Below, in pieces: positions 45,301 through 57,553 of a stretch of DNA of 64,000 nucleotides. Below the pieces are notes generated by a model, which was not told where the DNA came from, searched no databases, and saw nothing but the letters and a program-made list of their open reading frames with translations. The stretch's first letter is position 1. Each line of letters begins with the position of its first letter. The translations under genes were made by a program, and so were the position numbers. Source of the DNA: Pseudovirgaria hyperparasitica (Eukaryota > Ascomycota > Dothideomycetes > Acrospermales > Acrospermaceae). Location: contig NW_022985554.1 in the NCBI RefSeq assembly GCF_010093815.1, positions 1,617,642-1,681,641 on the forward strand. The letters run 5' to 3'.

Positions 45301-46102
45301 TAGCCGGAGACGAGCTTGCCGGTACTGGGATGGTACTGACGAAACCTCTGATCGCCGATGTCAACAACTTGGAGCCGTCCAGCGCTATTTTCTCCTTGGG
45401 AGAAAGTCTTGACCGAAAGTTCACCAGTGGCTGTATCATATAAGAATTCCACAGGAAGCCTGCATCGAGGCTGTCTAATGCGACTGCTGCCGTATCTGTG
45501 CTCCGCTCTTGCACACGCCTCGTAAGATCGAAATCTGCAGAGTAATAAAATGTACCACTGCTAAGCAGCTTCTTTAACGTCACGCATGGATGCTCCATGA
45601 GCGCCTCTCCTCTTCCGCGTCCATAGCCATGATCATAAACTTCGTCGTCTAGGCTTTCCGTCGGGTAGGGGTTGATGTCGTCGCTCAAGATACGATCGTA
45701 GTCCGTGCGATTGAGACAATGGAACTCAACCGAATGTATCCGCAGAACACTTTCATCTTCGCGTACTCTTGCGACTTTGCCCGCACCGCTGACGACGCAA
45801 AGGAACACGTCTCCTTCAACACTCATCAACCCCAGCGTGCCATGCACGGCTAGGCTGTTCAATTGTCTGAACCCTTCAAGATCGACATGACCAAGCTCCG
45901 CAAATTCTACCATGCATCGTGGTCCGGCTGTCCCATTACTTGTAGTCAAAGATGTTTGCGAGGAGCTTTTAAGGTTGTTGTGTGGAGTATTGTAGGACGG
46001 TTCGGTTGACGACGGCGAGTGTCGGAATATGAGGACGTGTGTTTGGGTAGCGAGAGCGATGGCTCGATGTGGATGCTCTTTTATCAGTAGACGTATAGAC
46101 AT
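42332..46102 (-). CDS. Synaptojanin-type inositol polyphosphate 5-phosphatase
   Basis: Two exons, 46102-43556 and 43504-42332, with a 51-nt phase-0 intron, giving 1239 aa. The N-terminal Sac1 domain carries the CX5R active site in RTNCLDCLDRTN (Cys492, Arg498), so it is probably catalytically competent. The 5-phosphatase domain (~634-934) has WAGTFNLNGK, VGFQEIVEL, GNKGAVAIRV, VTAHLAAG, WLGDFNYRI and, after the intron, PAWCDRIL and SDHRPVYA. The last ~300 residues are Pro/Ser-rich with PPxPxKP-type motifs that could bind SH3 proteins. It corresponds to yeast Inp51/52/53, which remove phosphates from PI(4,5)P2 and other phosphoinositides during endocytosis and Golgi traffic. Which yeast paralogue it matches cannot be settled here. 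Confidence 0.94.
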
Positions 46103-46639
46103 CGCAATAGGTCTTTAGTGAGGTAACAATGCAAAGCTACTCTACGAGCGGCGTGGCCTCTTTGTTGTCGGAGGTGTACGGCGAGCCGGCATAGTTGGTG
46201 GTTCAAGGACCAAGAATATGAGATCGAGATTGACGTATCATCACAAGTATAGACAACGCAGAGTTCAGAACTCTTCACAAGCACCGACCTGGAGACAGAG
46301 AAGAGTCTGTAGTGGTCGCATGCACTGAAGAACGTCCTCATGGGATCAGGGTCTCACAACGCGACTCTCGTCTAAGAAGCCAACCGCCATGTGGCCCCGC
46401 GATCGGCATTGTCGATTTTCAAGAGCGGCCGGAATGGAATTATTTTACGATTTGTGATTGGCTTGATATTATTTGTTCAAAAGGAGCATACGGCTGGATT
46501 CGAGATGTTGAAAAATGATACGAGGTTGCGATGGACCGCACATGGGCGAAGGGTACGTTTCATATGATATAAAACAAAAAGTCCCCCCAACGGATGCATC
46601 GCATCATTTAAATTGTGTTTTATATCTACATGACAATTT
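46103..46639. other. Intergenic, nothing recognised
   Basis: Promoter side of the synaptojanin-like gene and 3' side of the arginine/serine-rich gene. It is AT-richer around 46550-46650. Confidence 0.5.
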
Positions 46640-47302
46640 TCACCTCAAATACTCCCTCCTCCTTCTGCCATTGTCGTCTACTATTACGACTTTCTCCCTT
46701 CCGTACGACGATGCCCTCCCATCCCGATCATCGTCATATGCGCCCCGACTTCTACTTCTAGATCTCGTTGAGTGCGTTCGGGTGAATTCTGCCCTGTTGT
46801 CATGCAGCGGCCTGCTGTCAATGTACCTATATGTCGCAGGCCTTTCGTGATATCTATCACTACTCCGACTCCTGCTCCTCCGTCTACTCCGGTCCCTGCT
46901 GTGATCCCTCTCCCGGTGCCGCTCTCTCTCTACCCTGTATTCATGCTCGCTGACATAGTAGTCGCTATGTGTGCGACTATGGCTCGTCACGCTGCTCGCC
47001 GGGGATACATGTACGTATTGCGTGCTATGTCTACCCACACTGCTCGCCGGCGGTGGTGGCGTGGGCGGCTGATTTATGAAGACAGGCACCGGCTGAGGGG
47101 CAGGGATAGGATTTGGTCGAGGTGATGGGATAACAGTGCTAACATGCGTGGAATGATAGCTTGTGCGGGGTGAGGGGATGGGCCGGCGGTGGTCCTCCTC
47201 CACTATCTGAGTGCGTGAATAGTGGCGCGATGTGCGACGAGGAGAGGCAACGCGGTAGGGGACAACTACGTCTTCTTCCTGCCGGACTTTGACAAGACAC
47301 AT
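46640..47302 (-). CDS. Arginine/serine-rich low-complexity protein
   Basis: Single exon, 220 aa, starting at the ATG at 47302. The N-terminus (MCLVKVRQEEDVVVPYRVA) is the only non-repetitive part. It is followed by a Pro-rich middle (PPTPPPPAS) and then RS- and RE-dipeptide stretches (RERDHSRDRSRRRSRSRSS). It ends with a short ordered-looking tail (KVVIVDDNGRRRREYLR). The composition resembles RS-domain proteins of RNA processing, but no RRM or zinc finger is present. I would not assign a splicing role. The defined ends make it more likely real than chance. Confidence 0.65.
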   Translation of the reverse strand: MCLVKVRQEEDVVVPYRVASPRRTSRHYSRTQIVEEDHRRPIPSPRTSYHSTHVSTVIPSPRPNPIPAPQPVPVFINQPPTPPPPASSVGRHSTQYVHVSPASSVTSHSRTHSDYYVSEHEYRVERERHRERDHSRDRSRRRSRSRSSDRYHERPATYRYIDSRPLHDNRAEFTRTHSTRSRSRSRGAYDDDRDGRASSYGREKVVIVDDNGRRRREYLR

Positions 47303-48009
47303 GTTTGTGAGGTCAAGATAGGGCGTACGATGAGGGGATTTTGCAATAATGAGGCGCGCCTGTAGCCTTGATTTGGCGAGGGCGCGGACTTTGAGGGCGA
47401 GTAAAGGTGAGGAGCTGATCGCGGCGATGTCGAGGATGGACTGTCGCTGATGGCAGCCAGATTCGTAGTAAGTAGCTTTAGGCAGCTTATCTTGACCGCA
47501 GCATCGCGTCAGGGATCAAGAAAGAGGCTGTGTGTTCGATCGAGGTAATTAGGTTGGGTGGAACTCTCATCCATCTCAAGGGCCACAGGTTCATCAGCTG
47601 AATGCACGAAAATGGGGCTAATCTGATGGTCTGACCCGGCCCCCGGTCGCACTTGTGAGGAGTACCTAGACACTATACTCATCAGGCTGCAATCGTAACT
47701 CATGCTCTGGTCTGATCTGCTAAGCCCTTATGACCATGTGCTAGTGAGTCAGCAGTGCCAACTTTGATGGCAGAACGACCCTCCAGTATTCAGACGCAGT
47801 AGTAGACAGAATATTAGAAGAGTTACGGCCTGGGTAGTTTGGGGGCTGTTTTGTTGAACCATGAACCCCATAACATGAATTACCTAGAGCAACTAATATG
47901 ATATGAAAGCGTCAGTTGCATCATTAATAGATTCAGACTGCAGATAAGGAGCGTCTCAGTCCTAGATTGACATCATCATCCATCAATTCCGTTGTGCACC
48001 AATATCGTC
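47303..48009. other. Intergenic, nothing recognised
   Basis: About 700 bases with only short frames between two minus-strand genes. Confidence 0.5.
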
Positions 48010-48686
48010 TTATTTCTTCCCAGTAATTTTCCCAAGAAAGTCCTTTCCTTTCTCCGCAAGACCTCGATTGTCCTCGCCAGTCTTGACACGCTGTAGCTCG
48101 TTCGAATTCTTCTCGTGGGCGCTCTTAGCCAACCTCTTCTCTTCTTCGCTGCGCTTGGTGTGATTTGCAGCGCCACCTCGCCCGAAGCGAATGTTTCCCT
48201 CTGGCTCGCGATGCATTGGTGCTTCGACGTCTTGCGCCGTCCGAGCTAGCTCTGGTTTGTCCTTGTCATTCCTGGCCATGTTTCCTGAGCCACCTCGACC
48301 GGTTGTATAAAGATCGCTTTTAAGGGTTGGCGTAACAAGGTCAGCTGCCGTAGTGCCACTGCCACGGCGCTCTACTTTTGCCATGTTGCCTAGCGAGTGA
48401 CTTAGGACCAACTCAATGTGGGAGGTACGTTGAGCCCGCGGAAGGAAATAGTGTCTCTTGCGGCCTCTTTGTATGAGGCCCGGCAGGCGCGTAGAGATAT
48501 GGACGCCTGGCTGCGCCATGGCTCGTTTGATAACGCAAAGCATTATAAGAAGCCACGTTCGCACCAGCGTTGCGACTCTCGTGTTGATAGACATGCAAAA
48601 ATGCACTCACCAGCACCACCACGCCCATGCGAAAGATTTCGGGTGTGATCAGGCCTTCCTTCGCCGAAACCAAGTCTGTCTGCCAT
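48010..48686 (-). CDS. DUF3602 (PAR32-like) GRGG-repeat protein
   Basis: Two exons, 48686-48611 and 48389-48010, separated by a 221-nt intron (GTGAGT donor, GCTAG acceptor, phase 1), giving 151 aa. The family's short repeat appears three times: HGRGGAGN at the exon junction, GRGGSGN near residue 55 and GRGGAAN near residue 96. Joining the exons is what recreates the first repeat, which supports the long intron. The rest is charged and disordered with no membrane segment. Yeast Par32 is the best-known member, phosphorylated after rapamycin treatment and linked to ammonium-transporter control. Function here is inferred only at family level. Confidence 0.85.
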
Positions 48687-51600
48687 TTTCTTCCTGTCAG
48701 AATGTCTGCAGGACTTGAAGAAGTAGTAAATCAAGTTGCGGGAATTGAGAGGATGAGAGCAATCCTCGACTATTGGGTGCGACACGGAATATCTAAAAAG
48801 TATCAGGACAAGAGACGCGAACGACGACCAAGACACCGAATGACCTGAAAAATTCCTAGCTCTTCTTGGACTTTAGAGGGGCTTTTCTGACTCTGGCAGA
48901 CGGCAGGCTAATAAGTAGTGTTGATATCTGACCACGCGGTCCGCAACTCCACTTCAGGGCCACCGCATGCCTCGGGGAAGTGATGCCTGGGCAGGCGACG
49001 GCACATTGAGACCAACCTTCGACTTGGCTAGTAGGCACTGGTGGGTGACTGCGTACACGAACGATGTATTCCCCTCTTCGTTCGAGCCATACATAAGAGG
49101 CCGTGTTACCATCACGTAAGAGATTCAGGGCTTGCAGACTCCCTCACGCTGGGACAATATCGCGTCATTCGCCCAGAAGACAGTTGGACTCGAAATTTAC
49201 AACTGCCGGGCCTGGAACTTACGGTAGACATGGAGAGAGAGAGAGTGTGTGTGTGTGTGTTGAAGATAAGCTGAGTACCCACCATTCATCGCTATAGGAG
49301 AAGGAAACCAATACCTAGGTGAGATACAAGCAAGGGAAGCTAATATTTTAGCAGCTTACTAGCGGGCAAGCAAGAAGTGGGCAACAGCTGGTTCAGGCGC
49401 CGTAGGCACTGACGTGCAAGAGTGGAAGCCACTAACACCCCCGCAACTAGAGGAAGCAAAGTGGGTAAACAAGCATCATCAATTTCTTATCATCTATTCC
49501 GCATCGGCCTCATGACACCATTTATATACATCCAACATCCTTTCATATCATCGTGGCACAGTACCATATCCAAACTACCTGCTAATGATACAACAGTCTA
49601 TTGTGAAGCATCACGTCTTCGAATACCCTTCTGCCCGCGCCGTAATGACAACTTTGATATATTCAATCCAAGGGATATCGGAGTGACGACTGCTCGTGAA
49701 ACCCGATTTGGTGCGCTTCCATATACCAGAATTCTATCCGAGGAGATATGTGCGCCGTCGCTATGCAAGAAAAGTATTTCCGTAGTCGAAAGCCAGGTGG
49801 CTATGAGACGCCAAGTAAGAAGAGCATTGCTTAACCGTGCTCGAATCATCGAAATTAAGCTTCGATGGGCTCGACATCCGACTGATAAACGCCAGCCGCT
49901 ATGCATAAAGACGATGTGGGAAAGAGAATGTGCATCGACATGATGAGTGTCGTCGTAGTAGGTTGGCTACAGATGGCCATGTCCAAGGGGTCGTATGGGC
50001 GTTCTCTTGACATACATCCCGCCCTTTATCCTAGTCATCCATTGATGACCGTTCTTTCTCTTCTTCATGTATCATTGCCCGGTTGATGTAGGACGCAGTC
50101 GGAGGTCTATTCTCCTATTGAACAGTTAGTATATGAAGCAAGAGATAGATAAAGGGGTAAGAATAAAATTACCGTCAAAGGGCTGCTCTTCTTCTGCATC
50201 GCCGGGAGCATTACGGTATTGAGCAGAAGACATGTTGAATCCAGATATGTCTACTGCTCTGAGAATAAAGTCTTCTACAACAGAGATACAAGACTTTGTT
50301 GTAGCACGATGCTACGGGGTATATGGATCAAAATCGAATCGACTGAGTGGATTATATGGGATACTTGTTGCGATTATGCCTGGTGTATGCAGCACATTGA
50401 CCTGGAACGCGTGGGAACGAGGTTATTTTATGGTAAGGGATTGGGAGGCCTCTGCTAACTAGGAGCCGTACAGCAAGATGAAAAAACCAAGCTTTGGAAA
50501 CACAAGCATTACACGGTAGACCCGCCTCATTTCTAGTGGCTGCTATCATATGTACAATCACAGACGCCTTCTGATCGGTGTATTGACGGAAATGGGGACG
50601 GTGGGCAACGGGCATCTATAGCTATGACAGTTGCAGCTTGTCTATTCACTGTGGCCGTGCATTTTCGCTAAGAACGCCTAGGTCAACCTTGCAATTGACA
50701 CTCGGCGCAGTAAAACCGACCAAACCCTAACTAAATACATTATATGCTTCGAGCAGCCTGCTGGGTCACCTTGCAGGTCAGGCATCGCACCAGGAGCCAC
50801 TGGTCTATTCTTCGTGGGTTCTGCCGGCGGGGTGGAATGCACACTGCACAGCCACTTGACTGCTCTTTCAATTGCCCAATATTCTCATACGAGGTATGAG
50901 AGCGGCTTTTGCAGCGCAATCATGGTTAGCTGGCTTCTAACGCCAATGATCTTCGTCAAAGGATAACAAATACTTCTATACTCCATATAGAGCTGCACCG
51001 ATGTGCAGACAGATGTTCGCGCAAGCAAGTGAATCACACTTGTACAAAGCGCACGTTTGCGTGAGTACCCAGGCTAACATCCCGGCTGATCATCCCAAGC
51101 ACCGTGACCCGCCCTGTTGAACTCCAACGTGCATCCGTCATATCGCAGGAAGTGTTGAAGAAGCCAAAAGCCACTCTTGGCTTCTCGTTCCCATGACCAC
51201 TTTTGTTCAATCCTAGAATTGACCCAGAACAGTATTGATGCCTGGACGTTGCTTTCCCATTGCAGCATCCGGGACCGAGCAAGCACTCATGCTCCTGCGT
51301 TACCACCATAGTAGCAGTCAACGGTCAGCCTTATACTCTTGAAGCTTCACTAATTAATATCATCCCTCATACCCGAATATAGCAGTCAGTGGCCTCGTGC
51401 AAATGACCGAGTCTCAGTGGCTTGTCCCGGTTCCCCGACCATGCCCAAGCCTCGCTGGGTGAGGATGGCCAGTAGAGGCCGTGAGCTTATCTGGAAGTGC
51501 CACACGAACGTGTTGTGAAACTGCGGCCTAGGCTGCCACTTTTGTCGACCGCAGCAAACACCCGCGGCGGAGAGATGCGTGGATAAGGTTGATGTTCCCA

Positions 51601-53541
51601 GCTCCGAGCTCCAGACCCAATAAGAACGACCTCTGGCTCGCCTGAAAAATGACTTGCAGTGCTTTAATCAAGGAGAGGACACAGCCCCTGGTGAAAGCTG
51701 AGCTAGGATTACTCCTGGCGAAGTGATACTACCGGTGCCCAAACCCACTCATCGGATGCTTCTTTGCTTTTTGACACTAGGTAATCAGAAACGCCAGTCG
51801 ATGGCTGTATTCCCATGGCCCAATTCGATCATTTTCACCGTTGCAACAGCCACCGGATACGCAGTGATGCTCGGTCACTGTTTCCGAGCACTCAGCGGGC
51901 CCCGGGCTATGCTTATCTACAGTATTACCTGAAATTCCGCCTCACAGTTTCAGGCATGATATCGGGGACCTGTCCGAGTACTTTACGACTACCTCTTAAT
52001 TGTTGACATCGACCTGAGTCACAGAACATGTCTCGACCGTAAGCCGTATGGCCGAATCCGTCATCTAAGTTCAAGCGCGATTTGTACGTCCTGAAATTAC
52101 ATCCCAATGGTTGGCGTCTGATACGGTGGAGAGCAAAACTGATACCATTTCAGCTCCACGTGGACTATCTGAAAGCCCCTTCGTTTCCATGAGCTATCGA
52201 GCTTGCAGTATGGGTGACGATGATACAGAGGTTTCGCTGTTCTATTCGTCCTCTATTACCATCTTCAACGCACTTGCTGTATCCTAGCTGCTCAGTAGGG
52301 TAGGGCATGGAAGAAGCCATAGTCTCGAGAGAGGACTGGGCTAGCCGCCACAACAAGCCCACGCCGCCAGCAAGATCCATGTCGCATTCACGGCTTCTGG
52401 CGTTCGCGCGGTTCAGCCACGTTTAGAACTTTCTAGTCTTCTCTAAAAGCGCGATTGTGGATAAGCATATGCTATCTTATATCTCGGGAACTTGTTCGGA
52501 CATATTCGCGTCAAACTCAGTCCAATGTTCCTCAAATCTACGCGTTGTCATGGAAGTCCAAATTGGCGGACATGCTGAAGTGAGGGTGTCAAGCCTCAAT
52601 GGAAATGAGGCCGCGCAACCTGGTTGACCGAAGGAATTTTTCAGCGTACTGTATATTATAGATCCACTCTACCATCAAACATCGAACTTACCTGTTTAAT
52701 ATCGATGGTAATTACGCGGTATCATACTTCTACAATATTAACAACAGTAGATTATGGTCCCTGCGCTGCTAGCGCGAGCCCATGCACAGGCTCCACTATT
52801 AGTGCTCGTTCTTAGATTCGTTCTTAGACACAGCAGGATTTCGGCACTTTCCTCGTTCATGAAGACTCACGACCTTTGCCGCACAATTTTGTACTTTGGC
52901 CTCCCAGTCTTCAAGGCTCTCCAAAATCGAAAGTCGAAAGGCGTCGATCATGCTCTAACACTTATTATCTTCGGGCCTGAAATGTGGAGCAAGTTTCACT
53001 CAAAGGGGGGATGTAGCACGTGGGAGGGTGGGACTTATCATTACCAAAGCATCCGAAGACATCCGTCCTTTATATAGGACCGAAAGGATGGATATCAGGC
53101 TTCGTCCGTATGATACGCGCTTTTCTCTGGTGTTGAACATGCGCGAAAGAAATCTAGATCCACGCAATCATAGAGATTGGAGAAACTAGTTGAGTTGCAG
53201 CAACCTCTCCATGATTGAGCCACGGCACCAATTGAATCATAGAGTCCGCATATCTATTAAGCTCTGTGAAAAGAAAGCGCGCCAAAACGATGGGGAAGTG
53301 TTGAAACGCCGTCGATCTCTCGGCGGGTCCCTTCAGCTGCCCTGCAACACTGGGGTCAGCTCAACACCGACGTGACAGAGCTTGAAATTAGCCTTTATAG
53401 CTTCTTGATCCTCCACCTTCTCCGTATTTGTCTCTTCCTCCTCTACTTGTCTTTGCTTCTTCGACACATATTAGAAGAAAAGTGTGTTCTCTCACATTTG
53501 TTCAGGCCACCGATTTCGAATTGACTATTTCCACTAACAAG
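48687..53541. other. 4.9 kb gene-poor stretch
   Basis: The longest gene-free interval in the window. It has many short frames on both strands, none with a recognised domain, plausible start and consistent splice sites together. Base composition is ordinary, so it does not look like RIP-degraded transposon DNA. It may hold regulatory sequence, non-coding RNAs or decayed genes. Confidence 0.5.
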
Positions 53542-54098
53542 ATGCGTACCTCAATCGCCGTCATCGCAGCTGCCTACTGCTCTGTTGTAGTTGCTCAGAT
53601 CCAAGGTCTCCCCAATTGCGCTGTATATCTTGCCTCCAACTCCGAGAGTAGCTTCTTCTGACGGTCGAAACAGCAATCGTGCGCCAACAGCGGCCTTGCA
53701 GGCTGCGGTATTGACGTCGGCTGCATTTGTGGAAACCAAACACTGATCGCCGATCTATCCTGCTGCGTTGCTGGGTCCTGTTCTTCTGACGAACAACAAC
53801 GTACGTAAAGTCCCAGTGTTCCAATATACAAACGAAGTATTCACAAAACCACCGGGCTTGATCTAATATTATGCTTACAGAGGTCATCGATTTCGCCGTT
53901 GGGATCTGTAGGACCGCCGGGATTACCACCCTCCCAACCATGGCTGGTTGCGCAACCACTTCGATGACTTCGATGGTGCCGAGCTCCGAAGTAGCTCCCT
54001 CGTCCACGACTGCTCCAGGTGCTGCAACTACAAACTTTGTCGGCGCCGGTATCTGTGCTGGTGCTGTCGGCCTAGCTGGATGGTTCGCACTGCTATGA
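53542..54098 (+). CDS. CFEM-domain GPI-anchored protein
   Basis: Three exons, 53542-53622, 53674-53800 and 53881-54098, with introns of 51 and 80 nt, giving 141 aa. Signal peptide MRTSIAVIAAAYCSVVVA is followed by the CFEM domain. Splicing yields LPNCAQSCANSGLAGCG, then GCICGNQ, SCCVAGSC and, across intron 2, DFAVGIC. The cysteine spacing fits CFEM, including exactly 15 residues between the last two cysteines. The Asp in GIDVGC sits at the position that binds haem in Csa2-like proteins. A Ser/Thr-rich spacer and a hydrophobic C-terminus (GAGICAGAVGLAGWFALL) indicate a GPI anchor. Likely cell-surface, with haem or iron capture or host contact as known family roles. No single open frame covers the gene. 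Confidence 0.88.
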
Positions 54099-54624
54099 AA
54101 GTGCAGCGATGCGCTGATCAACTTCGAATGTTTTGGTTACGGGAAGCTTTTGCAATTGCACTCTTTTATCAATTGAAGTTGGGTGGCATTATGTTCGATA
54201 TAAGAAAAACTATCGAGTTACGTTCGTTCATTTGATAATAGTAATACCTTTTATTATGCACATCCGCAATATTGCTGTGTTGGCGTACAACGTGTACTCT
54301 AATTGGAACATTACACATGGCCCATATGGAAGTAGTATCTGCGTTCTTCGCCGATCATGACTCTCTAATACCACAATTGTTGGATGCAACATTCCGTGCA
54401 TGAGTCCTGATTGTTAGCCCGCATTCGTGTAGCGTCAGTTCTGGGAGCTGAAGTGGGTTATGTTCGCCTACCTGCCCGCACCTACCTCACCCCTCAGACA
54501 ACTAAACTTATTGTCTTTTTACTAAATCTCAACCTACACATCAGCCATCCTGGTAGGCAACAGGGAATATGGCAATATGCCGGGGTTAGCTACAATGTCT
54601 ACTTGATCCTCCGGGTCTATAACG
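54099..54624. other. Intergenic, nothing recognised
   Basis: Between the CFEM stop and the recyclin start, both on the plus strand. Confidence 0.5.
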
Positions 54625-57528
54625 ATGTCGAACTTCAAACGGGCGATAGCCCCGTCGCCCTCTCGGGTCATGGCCTCACTCAAAGCAACCCAGATTGTAG
54701 CCACGAAGCCCATTCTACCAGCAGGTACATATCCACAAGCTATGCCCATTCTGTTATTTGACCGAAATTCTAGAACTAATCGCCACCATTCTCGATCATC
54801 TCCCCATAGCCGATCTCTTCCGCTTCGCCAGAACTTCTCGGCGCATGCGTGAGATGGTATACGACGACACACGATGGATAGCAAGGTTGAAGAGCATGAG
54901 CGCTTGGAACGAGACAGAAGCACGACAGAGGTTCGAGGAAGGGCTAAAAAGGAAAGTTGAGGCGCAGAAACTCAGGGAGGCAGAGGAGAGGAAGAAGGCT
55001 GATGTAGGAATCGGGCTACCTCCAAACGAACCTAATGGCACCAAAGAGGAGCATGGCGTAGGTGGTGATAGAAAGGCGAGTACCACGTTATTCGATGCCG
55101 GTTGGGAGGAGGAGAAGGCGAAAGCTACGCGGGAAATTTCAAGAGATAGAAGAGGTACGCTGGAAGGCAACTTTGAGAAGTTAGGCTTGAATAGTCATGA
55201 GGTTGTCAGTCGGAGCGCGTCTGTACTTGACCCTGCCGCGGCCCTGGACATTTTGAACAGGGTACGGAGTATAAGAGGGGGTGCTAGGCAGGAATATGGG
55301 AAAGTCTACGGAGCGCTGGCACCGTACTACTTCGATCTCGCGAGAAGCAGAAGCCATACCGATCCTATCCTATTCCGCACTTATCGTGACCCAGAGGAAC
55401 AAGCGCAAATGCTTGCCCAACTAAAAGTGTTTGCAAAAAGCGACTTCGCTCAGGGTTGGCATGAGCGGCATGAGAAACTTGAGACCATGATAGCAGTCTT
55501 CGAGAACGCTGTACTGCGGGAGTTCGAGCAAGGCTATGAACTGAAAGATGTAGATGGAAAGATGCATCGTTATGCCCATGTCTTAACGACGCTCAATGGT
55601 GGTGCTGCGGGTGTTGATACGTTCATACACAATCATCCGCTAATGGTGGATAAGGATATACTCGGGAGTCCTATGGAGTGCTTGAACGGTGTTTCTGGAG
55701 AACATTTCGATTCGAGACCGTCTGAAGACTTCTTTCGACGATTAGCTGGGTCCGTGAACGAGCAAAGTGCAACCATAGATCGGGTCTTCCCACCGACTGC
55801 CAATGTCTTGATACCCTTCCTTGAACGGATTACCGACGAAATCATAGCAGACTATATCACCACACTATTTGACGAGGCGCATGAGCGAAATATAGATTCA
55901 TACCTCAAGGCAGTGTCAGGTGTCTTTGGACAAAGTCTTCGGTTCTCTCGGTCAATAGAAGCTACGAAGGGAGCATCAAAAGATTTTCCAGACCAAGTGG
56001 TCGCCATAGTAGCGCGAGCGTTCGAACCTCATGTGGATCTATATCTCACTGAGGAACTGGATTATTTCAAGAAGAGGACGGAGGCAGAGGTGAGAGCCTG
56101 GGAGACACGACTCGAGGCCGAGGAAGCTTCCACAGAGTCCTTCTATATGTCGAATGTCGGTCGACAAGCAGCCAAACGAGACTTCTTATCATCGTTTAGG
56201 AAGGTAGTGATGTTGCCCGTCAATGCTGTATCGTCTATTCCGCTATCATCCCCATTTGGCGGCACATCTGCGAAGCTCAATGCATCTCCTGTAACTGACT
56301 TGAATGGGGATACTTCATATCACAGCCCGTATGGCAAAACACTGGAACCTGTAACACCACGTTCATCTACACCCCAGCCAGGGGAGCGCGCATCGTCACC
56401 CAAACCAGAAGCACCTACGACCGAGCTCGCCGCCAAAGCCGCTATCATGAGCACACGTCTCGACGCCATCAAGTCACTCTTCAGCATCGAAGTCGCCCTT
56501 GACCTAATTCATAAAGCCAAAACCAGTCTTGAGCGGGCGGCAGTCTTCGTTCAACTAGGTGGTCAGTCTGGCGAGGAAACCAAGGAACAATGTGAGGCCA
56601 TCTTTGTGCAGCTACTTCACCAACTGGGTGACCGCCATGTGCGTACTGGGTTCGATAAGGCGGTGGCACATCTCAGCGCCTACAATCCTCGCGAGGCCGT
56701 CGCACACTCTCCAGACACGGGCGTACAGCCTCTGGTCACCTTCATCGAACTCGTTAATGTCGGTGATCTCATACAGCAAATGGTCGATGTATTTTTCATC
56801 CAGGAACTTGTAGCCCAAAAACTCGTTGATCGCGATGACTTCCTCTCTCCCGCGGTCAAAGAAAAGAAGAAGTTTGAGGGCATGCTTGACGAGCGGGTCG
56901 CGGCAGGATTGAACAAGGGTATCGATGTGCTAATGGATGAGGTCGAGTATATTTGTGGCACGACACAGAAGCCTTCGGATTACAATCCGCCTGTGGGGGC
57001 AGATCTGGATGTTGGGGTCAGCGAGACGGCGACGAGGATTGTGGAGCTTGTGGGTGGTCATACGCGCATGCTGATCGGCAGTACTGAGAAGAACATGCTG
57101 GATGTTTTCAATCAGGAGGTCGGAGTGCGATTATTCACAGTGCTTTGCAAACATCTGAAGAGACAGCGTGTAAGCTGCGACGGGGCAGTCAAGCTCATCA
57201 GGTATGTCTCACTTGGCACTATCTTTTGTGATGTATCCGCTAATACATATTGTTCAGTGACACAAACGCCTACCATGCATATATATCCACTCTCAAAAAC
57301 AAGTCCCTCACGCCATACTTCTCTGCGCTTCGCGAACTAAGCCAGATTTACCTCATCGCGCCCACGCATGCCAAAGATATCGCGACCATCATCGCAGACC
57401 AGGATCGGTATTACGGTATCCTGCGCGCTGAAGACGTATACGAATTCGCTGAGCGGCGTGCGGATTGGTACACTGTCAAACCAGCAGTCGAGAGGGCCAT
57501 GTACGGAATTGGATGCAGCGTCATGTAA
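54625..57528 (+). CDS. RCY1: Recyclin-1, F-box and Sec10-like protein
   Basis: Three exons, 54625-54724, 54774-57201 and 57258-57528, with introns of 49 and 56 nt, giving 932 aa. Exon 1 (MSNFKRAIAPSPSRVMASLK...) is needed because the frame of exon 2 has no ATG start. Splicing gives PILPAELIATILDHLPIADLFRFARTSRRMREM, an intact F-box at ~30-75. A charged coiled linker follows to ~160, then a Sec10/exocyst-like helical region from ~190 to the end (SVLDPAAALDILNRVRS... LRAEDVYEFAERRADW). Recyclin-1 links Skp1 to membrane recycling from endosomes to the Golgi and to exocyst function (established for yeast Rcy1 and fission-yeast Pof6). Its stop lies 25 bases from that of the convergent prolyl hydroxylase. 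Confidence 0.93.
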
Positions 57529-57553
57529 ACACGCACGCCAGCTGCACTAAGGA

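Noticed and set aside
49422-49943. Plus-strand 173-codon frame in the gene-poor gap
   Set aside because: It starts with GTG, has no motif and no splice structure.
51034-51321. Minus-strand 95-codon frame
   Set aside because: Composition is unremarkable and no family is recognised.
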